DNA from: Blumeriella jaapii
Taxonomy: Eukaryota; Ascomycota; Leotiomycetes; Helotiales; Drepanopezizaceae
Assembly (NCBI GenBank): GCA_009599575.1
Contig: VWND01000013.1
Location: forward strand, 806,001 to 870,000
Direction: 5' to 3'
Length of the DNA: 64,000 bases
Shown: one piece after another, positions 22,281 through 32,438 of the stretch
How positions within the stretch are numbered: position 1 is the first letter of the stretch
Layout: each line of letters starts with the position of its first letter
Position numbers and translations under genes: made by a program
The notes under the pieces: model-generated
Seen by the model: the letters and a program-made list of their open reading frames with translations, nothing else
What the model was told of the DNA's origin: nothing
Databases searched by the model: none

Positions 22281-23160
22281 ATGGACCTCCCACGATCGAA
22301 TACACCCCGCTGCCAACTGAAGAGACTCATGTACGCCTCGTGACCATCCACTTGATAACAGAAAAAACCGACCAGCCAGTCACTTGCTCCATCAACACTT
22401 ATCCTCTCTCATGTCCTGCGTACGACGCTGTTTCTGATTTCTGGGGCGAGCCGCTCGACCAACGGCCAGTGACGTGCGATGGCCAAACCATCAGAGTCCC
22501 TTCAAACCTCCACGACCTTTTGATCAGAAACGGGCGCAAGCCCTCCAAGAGACCATTGTGGATCGATTCCATCTGCATAGATCAGAACAACAAGAAAGAG
22601 AAGGGAGCACAGGTTGCCGAGATGCGCAACATCTACAGGAACGCAACGAGGACTTTGGTGTGGTCGGGAAAGAAGCCGGATCAGAGCACTGTCGCGCTGA
22701 ATTTTATCAAGATTTTGTCAAGCGCTCGAAGCGATCTCGAACCATAGGCAAAGCTGTCAAAAGCTCTTGACGACTCTGATCCAGATCTAGCGGCAACAAC
22801 GAGGAGATGGCTCCGGTTCCGGTTCCGCAGATACTGGGTATTGTCAGCGGTATCCAGTGACAACTGGTGGGCTTTCTTCGAGCTTCTCGACCGGCCGTGG
22901 GTTTTACGGGCTGGGGTCGCACAGGAAATGGAACGCTCGAAGAACACTTGAGTGATCTGTGGACCAGCGTTGGTCTCTTAGTCAGAGCTGTATCAAAGCA
23001 TTCATTTACAAAATTCAGCATCGGCAATGGGCCTTGGAGTTCAGCAAGCCACCATCGTCGCTTATTCCAGCAATCCTGGCCAGGTATGGAGTGAAATGCC
23101 TTTCACTGCTGAGAAATGTAAGTACTTTAAACAACTACCACCTATCATTTACATCTGAGA
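22281..23160 (+). pseudogene. Frame-broken HET-domain protein
   Basis: The heterokaryon-incompatibility (HET) domain is readable as IEYTPLPTEETHVRLVTIHL, then DGQTIRVPSNLHDLLIRNGR, RPLWIDSICIDQNNKKEKG and EMRNIYRNATRTLVWSGK (to about 22680). The only good ATG (22281) is one base out of frame with this block. A TAG at 22745 ends the block. Continuation in the next frame gives AKLSKALDDSDPDL and FFELLDRPWVL (about 22870-22910) before a TGA at 22949. In intact relatives the RPW region leads into WVIQE; here the match fades. No GT/AG pair repairs the breaks. Decayed allele of an incompatibility-type gene; an intact HET gene lies 13 kb away. Confidence 0.78.
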
Positions 23161-24369
23161 CGTGATGCGGAATGTCAAAATCATACACAAATCTCGCCGA
23201 AATCTGAAGAACGAATATACGGGGGATGTGCAAGTCCACACAACAAACCGGCCGGCCAATCTGCAGCCGTTTGATCCGCTCGCGACCGTCACTTTGACAT
23301 AGTCAAGAAGTCACTTGGTCGATTTTGGTCGGTAGCTCAAAAAGCGGACTCACTCACTGGTTGCGCATACCTCAGTACCTAGTCATGTACTGTACTGACA
23401 TTGCAACAACACCGCGTTTCCCAAAAGGCACTAGAGAGGATTCAGCGGCAGATTGGCCGGGACCGTTGGTATTACAAGCGGCGACAACCTGTTGCGTTCC
23501 AGCCTGGCGGGTTTCGGGCGAGCAAGTTGCGCTGATGCAAGAACCGAGCATTCCAGCGACGAGCAAGAAGGTGATGTTGGCTAATGTTGTGGGATCCTTG
23601 GTGCTGAGATTGGACACATCGGGAGCTTGCGAGCTTTCTATTGCTCCAGAGCAATTCCCTTTATCACGCGAAGAAAGAGCACATAAATGGTTCCGGAAAA
23701 CCCGGTAGTTGACTTTCTTGGCGTGGCTTCTTGAGTAGCTTATTCAAAGCTTCGCGGGGTGACAAGCGGCAGAAGGCATTGATTGTTTGCTTGGAGAAAA
23801 CAAGTACCAATCTCTACCTAGGTAGGTACTAACTACATGCTTTAGAGCAAGCATGTGAGAGCTCGGAGATACCTCCGTACCTACTTTGCGCCAATTGTCG
23901 AAACCTTATTTGTCAGAGTCTATCACGAGAAGATACAAAGTGAAAGGAAGTAAATCGCACCTTTTACACAAGATTTCTCTCGCCTCCAGGTTCGGGATAG
24001 ATGACAGCCCATGCACAAAGTCTGCAACGTCTCTGGACTGGTGTCGGATTTGCGGAATTTACAGGCGCCGCGATACTAGCACTGTAAGAACACTGTCGGC
24101 AAAGCTTCAATTTCCCCGTCTTCGCTTGATGTATTGCATTTACATACATCGAAGAAATGTACAGTACGTACGTATTGTGTTGATGATGTTGATCTACGGG
24201 CTTGGCAGCTCAAAACAGGCTTCAAAAAAAAGCATCAACGCGAAGTGTTTGACAGATTACATTGTGAATATGGCTATAGATTTTGTTTGATACACGAAAA
24301 ATAATGTTCTGACATCCGGTGGGTAAACACAGCACCTCGAGAGCCTCATCGCCATCCTCAAACCCGAAC
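23161..24369. other. Intergenic, no confident gene
   Basis: 1.2 kb. A minus-strand frame about 23650-23372 contains a hydrophobic stretch (ITFLLVAGMLGSCISATCS) that could be a signal peptide. It has no ATG at a sensible place and no family match, so I do not call it. Pentamer sites occur at 23385-23397 and near 24160. Confidence 0.45.
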
Positions 24370-25125
24370 CTATCTGGAATTTCCGGCAGGCGGAGAGATC
24401 CCAATGTCTTCCAGCAGTCTTGTCAGCCCCGGGATTTCTAGACTGGGGAAATCGACGAAGAGTCCCAAGACCTCGGTCGGGATTGAGGCGAAAGCTCGCA
24501 CGGCGGAGATCCGGCAGGTATCGGTGAAGTCCACATACACATAGCCCCGGAAAGTGACCGGGATCGGGATGATGTTGCGGACTCCCAAGGTCTAGCGCAT
24601 CGTCAGTTGACCGCGACGCACAAAGTCGAAACTCGAGATGGTCCGGAAGGGGACTTGAGAAAAGGAGAAAGGGAAAGCGAGCGGAGCCCACACGTGTCAG
24701 ACATACCACGTCGGTTGTGATGAGCACGGTTCCGTTCGCACCGAAGTCTTTGTACTCGCCCGAGACATCGGAAAAGACCTGCCGCGTGAGAACCGCGATC
24801 GCGAAGGTGGTATCCCCCGAGAACGCGACTGGCACAGCCGGGAGGCCATTCGCAGCACTGCCGTGAGGATTAGCGACGTGATGCCTAGAAGGGTTGCCGG
24901 TACGCACATGCTGGTGACACATCTGCCCTCTCCATTGGGGTCGCCGAACGGGATCTGAGCGAAGGCGACGGCCGACTCCCCGAGTCCGTCGAGGTTGTAG
25001 GCGTAAGGGATCTGCTGTGCGTAGTGCAGACGGGTGGCTGCCGTGCAGGTCGAGTACTCGTTGGAGGTTGAGTAAGCGGTTCCAGCAAGGGCCCCCAGGA
25101 TCGCCACGGTAGAGGAGATGTGCAT
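24370..25125 (-). CDS. Small secreted protein of unknown function
   Basis: Three exons, 25125-24908, 24857-24707 and 24591-24370, join in phase and give 196 residues. The N-terminus is a clear signal peptide (MHISSTVAILGALAGTAYS), so the protein enters the secretory pathway. The mature part has GLGESAVAFAQIPFGD, VAFSGDTTFAIAVLTRQVFS, DFGANGTVLITTDVV and GVRNIIPIPVTFRGYVYVDF, suggesting an all-beta fold. It has only a few Cys and no recognised domain. Introns carry donors GTGCGT and GTATGT; the second has a CTGAC branch site close to its acceptor. I do not recognise a family. A secreted or cell-wall-associated role is inference from the signal peptide only. Confidence 0.75.
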
Positions 25126-26316
25126 CTTGACTTCGTCGAGTTTTCTGCGGCCAGGAGTAGAGCGGGATGGCGATGGGAGAATGGATGGGGGGTGAGCTAT
25201 CTTTTAGATACCACATTCCTCTGCTAGGCTGGCCCGGCTTGGGTCTGCGAACAGAGTTGTGACATCTGTCATGCCAGTCATGGCTGAACAGCACGTTCGC
25301 AGGAAACTTATCTAGTTCGAGATGTGAAGCCCAATGGTTGACTCGATCGGGTTTGGAGATCCCAAGTGAAAGGTATTTTGGAGACGGGGAGAAAGGAACT
25401 AAAGCCTAAGCGACGTCTTTGTACGTAAACATGCTTCTTGAATCATGTCTCTGAGAAAAAATATGACATGATCTTGGGCAAGTAGGTTTTGGATACTCAA
25501 GGTTGCACCTTGCTTGACGACCTGGTACTTGGAGAGATTTTCTGAGATTTTTTTATCGGTGCGTAGTACAACAGCTAGCTGTACAGTGTAGGTAGGAAGT
25601 TTGTACTCGACAAGGTGCTTGCTGCCAGGGGTACCATCAATGAATCGAGTATGCAAATCTATCGATATTGGGGATATGCAAATCTACCGCTGTTGCGGTA
25701 TAAACCACAAGTATTCATTGTAGATATAAAGCAGTGATTGCGGCGGGAGAAGGCAATACAAAACATGAGGTAAAGGAAGAACAACAGCATTGCCAAGCAT
25801 CTTCTGTGCACAGACAGAGAGTTTGAGATTTCATCCGTATTGTTCCCTGTACGAAGTATATATCATGGTGTACTGTACAGAACCTGCCAAAAATTTTAAC
25901 ATTTCAATTAGGTGGGGGGGTTAGTACTGTACACAGACAGCAGGTATCTTTATCCCCAGTCAACAGGGGCCCCCAGCCCAAACTTCAAATATCAACATAC
26001 GGAGTAGATTGTACACTAACTCTTGTAGCAGCAGGACAAATGGCAACAAACGGCGTACACTGGATACGAAGTGACAACTATTTTGGCAACAAGAGAATGG
26101 CGGGATACGGACCCGTACAGAGTAGACAAGTAACTCGATTCCAACTCTGACTCTAATCTAGCTTTGATCTCAGTCTGAGTTCGCGACTTTCCCTGGTCCA
26201 CTGGTGCTAATGAAGCTACTTGTTCTGCCCTGAATCGTGACCAGCCACCATCGTACGCACGGTACATAAAAACATCAAAAAGATGGAAGCGTAAAAAAAT
26301 GGATCCCAAGTGGTAA
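25126..26316. other. Intergenic between secreted-protein and peroxidase genes
   Basis: Promoter of the secreted-protein gene and 3' flank of the peroxidase gene. It holds pentamer-type sites at 25578-25590, 25870-25880 and 25923-25933. No gene seen. Confidence 0.5.
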
Positions 26317-27574
26317 TTATGTTGTTGACGCGTCGAGTACCGCGCTGGTGACGATCTTTCCCTCTTCGATTGTCTGTCCTGCCAGTTGAGAGCCTCCTGT
26401 ACTGGTAAGCCAAGTGTCAACGTTCGCTTGGTCTTCAGGAGTGAAGGTCTTGACTGCGTCAGGAAGTGCCACTGTGCACTCCGTCAGATCGTTGATGTTG
26501 TCAACGCCGAGAAGACTGAGGCGGATGTATTCCTTGGAGTAGTCCTAGATTTGTTAGCGTGTCTATGCCATTGACTTTCTGTTGGTAGCATTACCCTGTT
26601 CCATTTCTCTTGACCTCCGTCCGAGTAAACGTGTGCCACTCGTCCTTGACCATGGGATGAGCTGCAAGGGCAACGTCACTTGGAAATCTGACCACTCGCT
26701 TGGGGGCATTCCCAATGGTTTCCGAATAATACGTAACGTCCCAGACACCGGGCGTCGAATCTTGAGGATCGAGAGCACGTTCGGTGTCAAAAAAGCGCTG
26801 TTGGCTTGTCGTGTGAGCCCCTACCAGAGCAGCGAGACCCAGTGGCCCGATGGTCTTGTCGGCAAAGATTTGGAGTAATGTATCGGCATCCGTTCCAGCG
26901 CCTGGAATGAGACCTTCCTGTGCAGGTGTAGAACTGTCCTTGCGGCCAACAAATGAGCGGATCCGTGGGCCAAGTGGACAGACGACTGTGGCCACAGTTG
27001 CACTCATCTGTATAAGATCCGCCATAGCGATGCCGTATTTCTTGTACTGATCAAACCAAGTACTGAGCTGAGCAATGATCTCTTCCAGACCTGCGTTTTC
27101 GGGACGGGTAATCTCATCGCCTAGTATCAAGCTTCCATCAGCTCCGGTACCTCCAGTAGATTTCGACCATGCTGCTGCATCATGGAATCCGGCTCGAACA
27201 GCACGACGAGCTAAAGCATTGCAACGCCCCGAATCACCCTGAAATGCCTTTTGCATGTCTTGGGCAATATATATCCAGATACAGCAAGTATCTGCCGCAC
27301 ATTTCTTAGAATCCTTGTCAGCGAGTGGGAGCGTGGGTTTTTCGTCGCTGAAGGGGTCGGTCCCCCCGAGCAGAATATCTTGGATAGTTTTGCCGGTATC
27401 AGTTGTGGCTCCAGCAGTAGCGAGGTCTCCGATCATCTCGACGGAGTCGCCAGAGTCTTTCGTAGCGCGTCGTTTTAGTTTTGTTCGCAAATCAGCCATT
27501 GCAGCTTTCTGCCCGGGGCAAGCAGCAACGACGAGAATGGCACTGGCGCCAAGTATCAATGATGTGAGTCTCAT
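26317..27574 (-). CDS. Secreted class II (AA2) heme peroxidase
   Basis: Exons 27574-26615 and 26544-26317; the intron 26614-26545 uses GTCAAG and CTAG with a GCTAAC branch site, the only phase-consistent choice. About 395 residues. Fungal class II peroxidase of the plant peroxidase superfamily, which uses H2O2 to oxidise phenolic, Mn or lignin-related substrates outside the cell. Signal peptide MRLTSLILGASAILVVAA. Distal heme pocket RAGFHDAAAW (Arg and catalytic His) near residue 129, GADGSLIL (Ca site region), proximal heme ligand in LVGAHTTSQQ near residue 246, and C-terminal EYIRLSLLGVDNINDLTEC. Eight or so Cys fit the disulfide set. I did not find a clear surface catalytic Trp, so a lignin-peroxidase activity is not claimed. 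The 100-residue N-terminal part before the distal pocket is longer than in basidiomycete enzymes. Confidence 0.88.
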
Positions 27575-27795
27575 GATGAGCTAGAGAATGGCGGCAAAGT
27601 TGTTTGGTGCAACGACTGTATACTAGGCAGTGATATGTATGAGCTATTGTGATGGTGTAGAAGCGTGCAGATTGCTCGGCGTAGAGGCTGTATGAGACGC
27701 AGTAAGATGGACGAAAGATTGGATGAGAGATTGAATGAGAGATTGCAGTGCCATAGAAGTATGCAGATAGGGAAAGCGTAGAGAAAGAACGAGCC

Positions 27796-27803
27796 TATTT
27801 ATA
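27796..27803 (-). promoter_or_regulatory. TATA box of the peroxidase gene
   Basis: TATAAATA on the minus strand, about 220 bp upstream of the peroxidase ATG. A likely core promoter element that would leave a 5' leader of about 190 nt. Confidence 0.5.
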
Positions 27804-30800
27804 AGAATTGCTCGGGTCCAAGAAGACCCATCTTTTGTTTTGTCCTCGGGAGACAGAGACACAAGCTTTTCGGATAAAACACTTTCCACGCGTTAAGAGG
27901 ATAGGAAGGGCGCCGAGTAACAAGCGGTGCCAGAAAGGTACAGTACGCTCTAGAGCACAAGTAGTACATGTAGAGGATCACAATTGCAGAGGCCCTCCTC
28001 CTCTGACCACTCCTCCCGAGTACACTACGCAAGAGCGACTCAATTCACATTCAAAGGACCGGTTGAACAAAGACGTGGAAAACCACAGCTGCTCCAGGTC
28101 GCACGAGCAATACTTGGCGTGGAACAGAAATCACATGGTGGTTTGCCATGCAGCCAAGCTGCGATCTGAGTACATCGTACTTTGTACCTGAGTGAAATAA
28201 CGTTAGTTTCGACAGCTGTGCGTAAATCCTTGTTTTATTAGATACTTGTCAAAGCTGCTTTCTATTATTGAACAAGGCCCTTGCAAAACCACCTCGTATT
28301 GAACTAACACACGGATGTCAAATTAAAACTTTTTTCTCTCAAGTGCCAGTACAGCCTGACAGGGGGAAAAAGAGCATGCAGATTTTCGAAGTCTTCTCAA
28401 GTTTTGGGCCAAGCTATACGGGTATGGGGAAACTCCAAGGCTGAAAGATATTCTATGTTTAGCAGATTATTGCACGGAGTACAAAAGAAGGTATGACTTG
28501 ATGTACCGACTGACAAATAGGAATCAACTCAAGGTTATTGAGAAATACGGAGGTATACGCAGCGGTTATCTTCTGCACCATGTCAAAACAGGGGGGGTTC
28601 CCGGCCTAAATTTGCTGTCAAGGTAGTACAGTACTGTTTTGAACACACGTTCATTTCAGTATAGCACTGTACAACGTGTATTGGATTTTGTAGATGAATT
28701 ATATCAAATGAATTGGATAGTAAACGCTCTTCCGCATTATCAACAGCTTCATAGTACGCTGGCATACGCTTTGATTGCTGTTTTGAAAAAATCCATATTA
28801 AAAATAATATAAAATTGTGTTGCTTCAAGCATTATTTCGCGGTAAAGCGTTTGCTAGATGTAGCAAAGCGTCGTGGCTCCGCTTTTGACATACTGCAAGA
28901 GATAACAGCTGGACTTCCGTTATCTGCACATTCCAGTGTGAGTTTAATGATCAACTCGTAAGAGTTGTTCTGAAACGGGACGACTCGTCGCGTAAGGCTG
29001 CAAGGCATGCGTGCAGAAAATGCTCGGGCCTTGACTTCAGGATTAAAATAGACGGGGAAGCAACACGATGTATTGTAAAGCCAAGACAAAAGTGTATTTT
29101 TCCAAACAACGCTTTGGGACGGGTACGAGCAAAACGAGCGTAGCGGCGGCTACAAAAAGTTACATCGTATACGCTGGAGGCCATGCATGTCCGCAAAGGC
29201 ACGGCTGCAGATTTGCTACCGATACGATGTAGACAATGACTTGGCTTGATGTTCTAAAAGAAGAACCATCTTACCAAATCTCTCTCTTTGAATGCTTACA
29301 TGGGGAGATGCATTGCCAACAGAGCCAGAACGGCGTGTGACCTCTTTTCTGCAGTAAGATAATGATACTGCACAATCGTAAGCAATACATCAAGACAGTA
29401 GCCACGACGACAACAGCACAAGGTCAAGCGCCAAGACGCAACTTCAAGATCGGCCGGCGACCGCTTGGAGGATGATGTTGACCAGATACCATGGCCAAGA
29501 GAACATTCCCACAAGGGTAGAGGCGGAGAAGCCGGAAAGTCCATACCTCAAAACTGGCTCGGAAATCTGATTCCGCCTTAGTCAATCGGCATTGGGTTTC
29601 GGATGTCTGCATGGCATCAATAGCCCAAACACTCTTCAGGGAGAGAACGAGGATGTTGAGCAGTAGGTAGGCATTCTTAAGGTTCCGGTTGGCTGACTCC
29701 CGGAACGAACTCGGCATCGGACGAAAAGGCAGCAGATACCCGAAATAATCTCAGTTAAGGCTGATGCTTTCGAATGTTGGACGTCATGAGACTCTGTCTG
29801 CGAGAAAAGAGGCGGCATCTGGTCGACTCGCCAGGTAAAACGTATGACCAGCCTGGTGTTTTTGTTCGTGGCGCTCGTGGCGTATTCGGATGCTGGATCG
29901 GAAAACGTTCGAGCAGTAGAAGAGCCCGTCCTCCAACAGTGGAAGAGGCACTGCCGGCTGAAGTGATAATGCCTTTGGCGACCGAATACGTGCTTCGACG
30001 CAAACACTCTGTTCGCCACAGGGGACTGGTCTTTGTGTCATGTGGTGTACAGGCAGGATTGCAATACATCTCGTTGTCGAAATCCATGGCTGGAAGGGAT
30101 TGATTCCGCTTGGGAAGAAAGCTATCATAAGCAATGAATGGCGACCAAGCTGTTGATGTCGGGTTGCGAAGAAGAGAAGTTGGTTGAGGATCGTCGAGCA
30201 AAAGAGTGGGGTGAATCGGCAATAACGCTAGTGCGATCTGTCGGCTCTAAATGCTGACAACAGATGACCAAGACCATTGCGAGATGCTCTGACAGTTGTA
30301 AGCACTAGTATGAGCCATACTACAATAGCAACTGTTGATCATAGCGTTCGGAGGCATTGGAAACCTCGTCAAGAACAGCAGCAGCCACAAAGGGAACCAT
30401 GAGATTATCCCAAGGCGTGAACTCGGGTATCATTTGTATGTATCGCGATACCTTTTCTTTTTCGCGGCCATGTATTCTTTCACAACACAAGGTATTTGCT
30501 GAGATTGTTCAAGAACGTAAACTCAGACATTGTCTGTATTTCTCGCGATACCTTTCCCGGTCCCGACGCTTCTCCCTCGGGGGCCATCAGCTCAAAAGCA
30601 ACCGAGAGCCATTTTGGGGACGCGCGGCTAACAACATTACGGAATGCAGATAGATAGATTGACAAACAAAGAGATAGGTGCATCTTCCTCTGCCTGATCT
30701 AGCTATGGCTGTCTATGTCTTTCGGTATAACCAGTCAGCCCGTCCTTTTTGAATCACTTGCAGCAAATAGATAGGAGTGAGAGCATATGGGAAAAAGGTA

Positions 30801-31253
30801 CTTACTGTACTTAGGTATCCGAAACACCTCACTCACTCACTCACTCACCCACCTCCGAAACCTCCAAGACAACTCACTAACTACTCCCCAATTCAGAGAG
30901 CAGCTTTTTTTTTTCGTTTGCTTCGTTGCTTTCTCTGTCTTCCACAATCGAGAAAAAAAAAGAATGTACATACATACATAAGGTACATACCTAGATACAT
31001 ACCATACATATATTAATATACATATTTCAATTACTATAAACATCTACCCAAAACAGACCACCACCACCACCACCACCGACCGCTCTTCCTCCCTCCCCTC
31101 CATCCTTCCTTCCCTTTCGCCACGAAAACTCAAGAGCACAAAAACATTGAACTCGAAATAAAAACAAAAAGAAAAAAATTAAAATATTTTGCCAGGAAAA
31201 AAAAAGAGCCAAAAAAAAAAAGTTAGGTAAGAGAGAACGAACCCCCAAAATGC

Positions 31254-31257
31254 AAAA
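31254..31257 (-). terminator. Pol III terminator of tRNA-Trp
   Basis: TTTT on the minus strand directly after the discriminator base, followed by GCATTTT as a second T4. Confidence 0.65.
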
Positions 31258-31349
31258 TGAACGATATCCGGATCGAACGGATGACCGCCTGGAACTCCCT
31301 GCCGTGCAAACAGCTGGAATCAGGCGCGCTACCACTGCGCCAATCGTTC
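31258..31349 (-). tRNA. tRNA-Trp(CCA) with 20-nt intron
   Basis: Acceptor GAACGAT (31349-31343) pairs perfectly with ATCGTTC (31265-31259), discriminator A. D-arm GCGC-AGTGGTA-GCGC; the A box TTGGCGCAGTGG and D-arm are typical of eukaryotic tRNA-Trp. T-arm ATCCG-TTCGATC-CGGAT is perfect. Anticodon loop TTCCAG.T with CCA, anticodon stem CCTGA/CCAGG (one A-C mismatch). A 20-nt intron sits at 37/38; the spliced length is 72. An alternative register of the stem (GCCTG/CAGGC) would give anticodon TCC (Gly), but then no base is left for position 26. Confidence 0.82.
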
Positions 31350-31779
31350 GGGATTGTATTTGATGCTCAGGACTTACGTCCCGAGCTTGATGAACGGGGC
31401 AGGAATTTGGATGAGCGAAGTGGTTGGTGGCACTCTACGTGGCTACCTTATTCGCTTTAGAGGGAGGGGTGATTGATTCCTCGCATGTCATTACTGTGAC
31501 CACGACCGCACGAAAAGATAGGAAAACCGAAAGTGCAGGACAGGTAGGTCTTTCATTACGTTTGTGATGTCTGCCGCTTCGCCTCAGCTTTCCTCTCTCG
31601 CCCGCTCAAAACACCTTTTGTTTTCGGGGTATCTATCGTGATTATCTCTGCCCCTTTCCCTCTCCGCTCCCCCACCCCCCTCAGATGCGCTTCCCAAGGG
31701 GGATACCCAATTGCGGCACCGCACACCCCCTCGCCAGACCACAGTCGAACCCAAGCAGCTACGTGTCTCTCTCCCACGC
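31350..31779. other. Intergenic between tRNA-Trp and the CAP20-like gene
   Basis: About 430 bp with no gene. It serves as the 5' flank of tRNA-Trp and the 3' region of the minus-strand CAP20-like gene. Confidence 0.5.
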
Positions 31780-32438
31780 CTAGTTGTTGAGCTTCTCGTT
31801 GCTCACCTCCTTCGCCTGGGCCTTCTTCCCCGCCAAGAAGCCCTGCAACCAGCCGACGGCGTCGCCACCGACGACCAAGCCCGTCGCGATGGCCGCCTTG
31901 CCCCACGTAACGATGCCGTCCCCGCCGACCTTCTTGACCTCGCTGCCGTAGACGCCGACGACGTACTCCTTTCCCTCGTGGCCCATCTTGATGGGGAAGA
32001 AGACCATCTTCTTGCCGTCCTCGACCAGCTCGCCCGTCGGCTTCTTGACGACGGGGAAGCGGCTGTCGATGGTCGAGAGGGTCGAGTCGCCGAGCGAGTC
32101 CGCCTTCTGCACGTACGGCGACACGTACTGGTACGGCTTGCTCAGGTAGGGCAGCAGCGGGTCGGCCAGCGTGTGCGTGAGCGAGGTCGAGAGGGAGATG
32201 GAGCGCGCGCCGTACGGGTTGGATTTGAAGGTCGAGACCGAGTCGGAGATGAAGGGCCAGGTGAAGAGATGCTGTGCGGCGCGCTGGTCAGCTTGGATTC
32301 CGGGTTCGCGGGTGCGGGAATCGCGGACGGGGTGAGGGTTGAAGAGATTGAAGGGGTTGCGAATGGTCTGAGGGAAGGGCAACCTACGCTCAGGAATGCC
32401 GAGGAGGGGGAGCTATCGCCATTGACTTGAGGAGCCAT
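31780..32438 (-). CDS. cap20: CAP20/perilipin-like lipid droplet protein
   Basis: Exon 1 32438-32388 (17 codons), intron 32387-32272 (GTAGGT...CACAG), exon 2 32271-31780; in phase, 180 residues, the usual length of the family. The product resembles CAP20 of Colletotrichum and Metarhizium Mpl1, perilipin-type proteins that coat lipid droplets and support appressorium turgor in plant and insect pathogens. Matching blocks are MAPQVNGD at the start, ISDSVSTFKSNPYGARS, DPLLPYLSKPYQYVSPYVQK, ADSLGDSTLSTIDSRFPVVK, VFFPIKMGHEGKEYVVGVY, and the C-terminal WLQGFLAGKKAQAKEVSNEK. Amphipathic helices near YQYVSPYVQKADSLGD are the likely droplet-binding part. Role in this organism is inferred from the family. 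Confidence 0.93.

Larger units (their letters stand above)
27575..31257. other. Gene-poor region, 3.7 kb
   Basis: No gene I can support. A 155-codon minus frame (30222-29755) and a 97-codon frame (29717-29424) have no ATG in good position and no motifs. Pentamer sites are sparse (27937-27945, 28625-28636, 30800-30810). Near 31060-31080 is a CAC trinucleotide run, and 30940-31020 has CATA-type repeats. Confidence 0.45.

Noticed and set aside
23372..23650. Possible small secreted or hydrophobin-like ORF (minus strand)
   Set aside because: Hydrophobic stretch followed by few Cys, but no hydrophobin Cys pattern and no ATG at a sensible start.
24257..25294. 345-codon minus-strand ORF overlapping the small secreted protein
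   Set aside because: Only its middle part (exon 2) is coding; the ends read through introns and flanking DNA. The three-exon model has a signal peptide and in-phase joins.
29424..30222. Minus-strand ORFs of 97 and 155 codons
   Set aside because: Starts are not ATG, frames do not join with splice sites, and no motif is seen.
31258..31349. Reading of this tRNA as Gly(TCC)
   Set aside because: Needs the anticodon stem shifted so that position 26 is missing; D-arm and length fit tRNA-Trp.
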